From positions 1 through 29,740 of the forward strand of contig UZAE01012915.1 in assembly GCA_900617975.1 (NCBI GenBank): 29,740 bases of DNA, in the 5' to 3' direction. Of the stretch, positions 25,655 to 29,740 are shown piece after piece (positions within the stretch are counted from its first letter, which is position 1; each line of letters opens with the position of its first letter). Position numbers and translations under genes: made by a program. This stretch comes from Rodentolepis nana. Lineage: Eukaryota; Platyhelminthes; Cestoda; Cyclophyllidea; Hymenolepididae. The notes below the pieces were generated by a model. The model saw only the letters and a program-made list of their open reading frames with translations. It was not told where the DNA came from and searched no databases.

Positions 25655-26160
25655 TGCATTGTCTTCAACTGGAATGAGGATGCATTTGAATGCCACTTTT
25701 CAGATTTCTTACCTGGAGCAGGACCACAGACAGGACAAAGCCGAGTTGTGAGCAAGTTGCCGAACCAAGCGCTATTAGCTGGAAGCCAAGAGAGAGGAGG
25801 TAGGTTATCGAATTTGAGTTGTCTGAAATGAGTGAAGTAAAAGTTGAATGATTATTGGGGAAGGAAGGGCAAAGAGTGGTGAAGAGTTATTCATTGTGAA
25901 GCGTTGTGATAGGGTGGAGGAGAAAGCACAGCGATAACTAAGGAGACGGGAGTTCGTGTGGGGTGGATGGTTGGACGGTGGAAGGTTGGAGGGTGGGGTT
26001 TTTGGGTTGGATGGTTGATGGGGATTTGGTTAGGCGTGAGGGTAATGAATCGGGCAACAAGTAAAACAAGGTTTATGCTTCTCTATTCTGCGAGGATCGT
26101 ATGTGCAGATTGCTTTGGTTGATTGACCGAGAGAATTGTTTTCCTAAGGCGATGGTTGTG
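25655..26160 (+). repeat. array segment E, copy 3
   Basis: Contains the 96-nt segment at 25704-25799 and the G-rich tract. Downstream it enters the version of the unit without the SINE-like element (empty site at about 26146-26176). Confidence 0.9.
25704..25799 (+). other. 96-nt candidate exon cassette, copy 3
   Basis: Acceptor cacttttcag and donor gtaggt. The frame reads FLPGAGPQTGQSRVVSKLP and ends AGSQERG. It differs from copy 1 at two bases and is identical to copy 5 at 28782-28877. Confidence 0.4.
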
Positions 26161-26482
26161 GCAACGTTAAACCCGAAGTTTGCACTACCAATGGGTTGCA
26201 TCAGCGAAGACGTGTGAACAGTGTAGTGGAGAACATCGATGGATGAGAGGTGAGTGAGGTAACTTCCATGAGCTGATAGTTTTGGTGAAGAGGTGAAGCG
26301 GCAGGCAAATAGTAATTGTAGGGCTGAGTTGATTGCAGGCACATTGTTGACAAATGATAAGTAAAGGTCGCGTAAAATATGGCCTTTACATCATGCACGT
26401 GGGATATTGCACATTGCACAATGTGCATTCCATATTGACCATTCTTTAGAGTTTGGGACTGAGTCTAGTCTTCATGGGGGTT
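26161..26482 (+). repeat. array segment S, copy 1
   Basis: About 320 bp, nearly identical to 29239-29561. It links segment E to segment P in units 3 and 5 and is missing or replaced in units 1 and 2. An open frame on the minus strand crosses it in both copies, but nothing recognisable is encoded. It ends with a perfect hairpin at 26408-26427 and the gggactgagtctagtcttcat block. Confidence 0.85.
26408..26427. other. 8-bp perfect hairpin
   Basis: tgcacatt, loop gcac, aatgtgca. Conserved in the other S segment at 29486-29505. Confidence 0.6.
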
Positions 26483-26735
26483 CATTCGACGTATGGACTA
26501 ATCGTGGTTACTATTTTCAAGTCCGTCAAGTGCCCCAATGTTGCCGTGTGTGGGTGAGGAAAGTGGAAGTAACGGGCCTCGTGTTGGACCAAAATCGAGA
26601 GCAGACCAGTCAGCACACCCCTCCTCTTCTGTGGAGGCACCTAGAATGCGTGAGCTCTGCATATGTTCTATTAGCTGACAGGACTGAGTACGTTGTGCAG
26701 TCACTTGTCAGATGTTTGCGGTTAATTCGATAACT
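26483..26735 (+). repeat. array segment P, copy 2
   Basis: Nearly identical to 23513-23765. The acceptor before the candidate micro-exon is changed (ttttcaag). Confidence 0.9.
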
Positions 26736-26799
26736 TCACCTTATCTATTGCGCATTGTCTTCAACTGGAATGAGGATTCATTTTATTTCTAATTTTTAG

Positions 26800-28571
26800 A
26801 TTTTCCTCCTATTAGGGAATCATCGGGTGGACGTATCAAAGTTTTCAAGAAGAAGCGTGACGAAATATCACATTTCGAACCTCATGGAATATCATGTAAG
26901 GTTTTTCCTCTATATCTCAAGAAATGAGTATTTACTTATCATGCAGTGGTTCGATAATATTTTGACCCTTCTTGGTGAAGGTTGAATACTTATGTCATTA
27001 TTCTCAGCGATGATGAAATGCACTTTCCAATACTAGTCGTATAGGAAATGGTAGTGAGTTTTTATATTAATGGGAGGCGAGTTGGAGTGGTGTTGTGTAC
27101 GATTTATGGAGTAGATCGAGATAAGTTGCATGAGAAGCTTCATATAGTTTGGTCTCTGTAATCTCAAGCTTGTTTGCTTTTGTCAACGCTTCTACCCTTC
27201 TGATTGGCTTTAAGCGTATCATCTCTTTGAATTGGCACAAATCTAGTTGGGAATCCTCTTCACAAAGGCAACGTTTCACTTGAAGACCTACCGACAGGTT
27301 GAGCCATTGTTTAGGCAGTTCTTCAGCTATTATTCACTAGCCTTTATTTCTCATCTTTAAATTGGATCGAATACCTGTTGCCTGCTACTCTGTGGTGAAC
27401 ACATTTAGACTAACAGGTTGCTTAAGGACTCCACTTAGCTATGCTCCAGTCTTTTTTAATTTCACTACGTACTACTAAAATACTAATCACCTCTCTATTG
27501 TGAGAATTATCTGAAATGGATCAATGGGAAGGTAGACAGATTGTGCCATTGGCTCTTTGTCGTATTCGTCTGACTGGTTCGCAGGAACCTGCGTTATAAT
27601 TGATTAATTCAAATGTCCATTTGACCTCATTTCTTTGGTACTTCTTCAACTATCAATTACGTGGTGGACCTATGATAGCAATCATAAATCATTTTGCATT
27701 TGATACTACGATACCTCACCTTCAGGTAGGAAAAGGAGATTGGAAGAAAGTGTATACGATTTTGACGAAGGAGATGAAAATATGCTGGCAGAAGAGCCGA
27801 AGAAGAAAACTTCTTCTAATCGCAGATCACTAATTCGTAATCATGAACCAAGAAGAGGTAAGGCATTTGTGCTTCTTTGTGCCTCAGCTATTTAAATTCA
27901 AGTGGACTTTTGTTTTACATGTTATTATCAAGTGCTTGTTGTCCACGTGGATGGGTTTTGAGCAAAGACACACCAAATTGTTGGAAGACTTCACGTATTC
28001 GGTGTACACATTTTGGTGTTATTGAAGTTGTCAATAGCAGAAGTCAGCATTTGTAGGGTGCAAAAGTTATTTATATTCTGATACTGGTGAAATCAGATAT
28101 GAGTGAAATAAATAGAAAGAACAATCTTGACAATAGTATCTTGGGTAGGCGAATATCTCTTCAATAATAGACTATATTCGGTGTGGGGCTGTGAGATCGT
28201 AGGTTTTGGCATCATATTCAATGACGCTTCTCGTTCAAACAGGCGTTTATGGAGGTGGGCTTTGCTCAATAAAAGTCATTCCATTTGGCACATATTTAAA
28301 CCACAACAGTTCTCGTGTACAATAAATTGGGCCAAAAGCAAGCTTGAGTCTGTACACAGAATGGAGGGATATGGGCAAGTTGAATTGGGAGCTTTGTGTG
28401 GTCATGTGCTAAATCAGATCATATTGTCATCGTCACCCGCTAGTTTGGATTGCCATTTGCTGCTGTTGTTGCTGATGCTCCCGCTAATGCTGTTGATGCT
28501 TTTAATTCCGAAATTATAAAATTGGGACAATGCGTTGATTTACATACAAAAAGAATTGGTTTGACCAATAA
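26800..28571 (+). CDS. unidentified protein, four candidate exons (partial)
   Basis: I do not recognise this protein. Candidate exons are 26800-26895 (phase 1-1), 27726-27857 (1-1), 28149-28198 (1-0) and 28444-28571 (0-2). Each has an AG before it and a GT after it (gtaagg, gtaagg, gtaggt, gtgagt), and the phases chain without a stop. Exon 1 reads FPPIRESSGGRIKVFKKKRD and on to HFEPHGIS. Exon 2 is highly charged: RKRRLEESVYDFDEGDENM, then EEPKKKTSSNRRSLIRN. Exon 3 is short (GEYLFNNRLYSVWG). Exon 4 reads FGLPFAAVVADAPANAVDAF and on to KLGQCVDLHTKRIGL. The composition looks like real protein with a disordered basic/acidic stretch, perhaps nuclear. No start or stop codon is seen; the gene would continue on both sides through the repeat array. 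Exons 1, 2 and 4 are better supported than exon 3. Confidence 0.42.
26896..27725 (+). other. candidate intron of the unidentified gene
   Basis: For about 80 bases after the donor, short blocks (gaaatgagt, ggtgaag) keep the same distance from the splice site as in the repeated E segments. This suggests an old common origin. The rest is unique sequence; the minus-strand frame at 27067-27279 has no known motif. Confidence 0.35.
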
Positions 28572-28725
28572 GTGAGTACGATTTAAAAATTACATTCAAC
28601 GTTCTGGAAATAAGAGTCAAAACCAAAGGTGATTTTGGCCAACACACTGCGTGTCAATTCCATATTCCAAGCCAAATAAGGTGATTTGAGGTATTAGTAG
28701 TGTTCGATTCAATTATTCCACGTTA

Positions 28726-29235
28726 AATATTGCGCATTGTCTTCAACTGGAATGAGGATGCATTTGAATGCCACTTTTCAGATTTCTTACCTGGAGCAGG
28801 ACCACAGACAGGACAAAGCCGAGTTGTGAGCAAGTTGCCGAACCAAGCGCTATTAGCTGGAAGCCAAGAGAGAGGAGGTAGGTTATCGAATTTGAGTTGT
28901 CTGAAATGAGTGAAGTAAAAGTTGAATGATTATTGGGGAAGGAAGGGCAAAGAGTGGTGAAGAGTTATTCATTGTGAAGCGTTGTGATAGGGTGGAGGAG
29001 AAAGCACAGCGATAACTAAGGAGAAGGGAGTTCGTGTGGGGTGGATGGTTGGACGGTGGAAGGTTGGAGGGTGGGGTTTTTGGGTTGGATGGTTGATGGG
29101 GATTTGGTTAGGCGTGAGGGTAATGAATCGGGCAACAAGTAAAACAAGGTTTATGCTTCTCTATTCTGCGAGGATCGTATGTGCAGATTGCTTTGGTTGA
29201 TTGACCGAGAGAATTGTTTTCCTAAGGCGATGGTT
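28726..29235 (+). repeat. array segment E, copy 5
   Basis: The array resumes here after about 1.9 kb of unique sequence, entering at attgcgcattgtcttcaact. It is nearly identical to 25655-26160, including the empty SINE site. Confidence 0.9.
28782..28877 (+). other. 96-nt candidate exon cassette, copy 5
   Basis: Identical to copy 3 at 25704-25799, with the same acceptor and donor. The candidate exon at 28444-28571 ends in phase 2, so this cassette could follow it only in a different frame, which is also open here. Confidence 0.35.
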
Positions 29236-29238
29236 GTG

Positions 29239-29561
29239 GCAACGTTAAACCCGAAGTTTGCACTACCAATGGATTGCATCAGCGAAGACGTGTGAACAGT
29301 GTAGTGGAGAACATCGATGGATGAGAGGTGAGTGAGGTAACTTCCATGAGCTGATAGTTTTGGTGAAGAGGTGAAGCGGCAGGCAAATAGTAATTGTAGG
29401 GCTGAGTTGATTGCAGGCACATTGTTGACAAATGATAAGTAAAGGTCACGTAAAATATTGCCTTTACATCATGCACGAGGCATATTGCACATTGCACAAT
29501 GTGCATTCCACATTCACCATTCTTTAGAGTTTGGGACTGAGTCTAGTCTTCATGGGGGTTC
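29239..29561 (+). repeat. array segment S, copy 2
   Basis: Nearly identical to 26161-26482, including the hairpin at 29486-29505. Confidence 0.85.
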
Positions 29562-29740
29562 AATCGGCGTATGGACTAATCGTGGTCACTATTTCCAGGT
29601 CCGACAAGTGCACCAAAGTTGGCGTGTGTTGGTGAGAAGAGTGGAAGTAAAGGGCCACGTGATGGACCAAAATCGAGAGCAGACCAGTCAACACACCCCT
29701 TCACTTCTGTGGAGGCACCTAGAATGCGTAAGCTCTGCAA
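29562..29740 (+). repeat. array segment P, copy 3 (cut by the window end)
   Basis: Clearly more diverged from the other two P copies than those are from each other, with about fourteen substitutions and no indel over its first 140 bases after the acceptor-like site. The array continues past the window. Confidence 0.85.

Noticed and set aside
26073..26342. 89-residue minus-strand frame repeated at 29151-29420
   Set aside because: Both copies lie in a duplicated repeat that is almost identical at the DNA level, so conservation of the frame carries no information; no motif is recognised.
28127..28519. Longest plus-strand frame in the 3' region, ending in a Leu/Met-rich tail
   Set aside because: Begins at TTG and crosses two candidate splice sites. 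The Leu-rich tail comes from reading GCTGCTGTTGTTGCT in another frame; the phase-consistent exon model uses a different frame.

Overview
The window is nuclear DNA from a small metazoan. It is AT-rich, its genes are split by spliceosomal introns, and it carries retroelement debris. One gene has introns of only 33-41 bp while its neighbour has introns of 1.9 and 6.8 kb. That mix, plus a possible trans-splice acceptor next to a start codon, fits a parasitic flatworm (cestode or trematode). This is an inference; nothing here fixes the species.

Layout. (1) 1-12187, plus strand: the 3' half of a class II CPD photolyase gene, in three recognisable exons (2817-2969, 4910-5194, 12024-12187). Its N-terminal exons were not found and probably lie upstream of the window. 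The first visible intron has a GC-AG boundary. The second is 6.8 kb and carries a SINE-like insertion with perfect 13-bp target-site duplications. (2) 12188-14686: intergenic space between convergent genes. (3) 14687-17029, minus strand: a complete seven-exon DDX3/PL10/Belle DEAD-box helicase of 645 residues. (4) 17030-23185: no intact gene; a decayed non-LTR-type tail fragment at 19307-19534 and minor repeats. (5) 23185-29740: a complex array of roughly 1-kb units. Each main unit carries a 96-nt open, phase 1-1, splice-bounded segment followed by a G-rich intron-like tract. Two units hold antisense copies of the SINE-like element, and two other units preserve the empty insertion site. A single n at 25403 stands for about 133 missing bases. 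Inside the array, 26800-28571 holds four phase-compatible candidate exons of an unidentified plus-strand gene. The first of them occupies the same place as the repeated 96-nt segment.

The two recognised genes act in separate processes: light-driven DNA repair, and RNA remodelling or translation. There is no operon-like link between them. The most unusual item is the 3' array, which could be a tandem exon-cassette locus or a composite repeat. Transcript data would decide.
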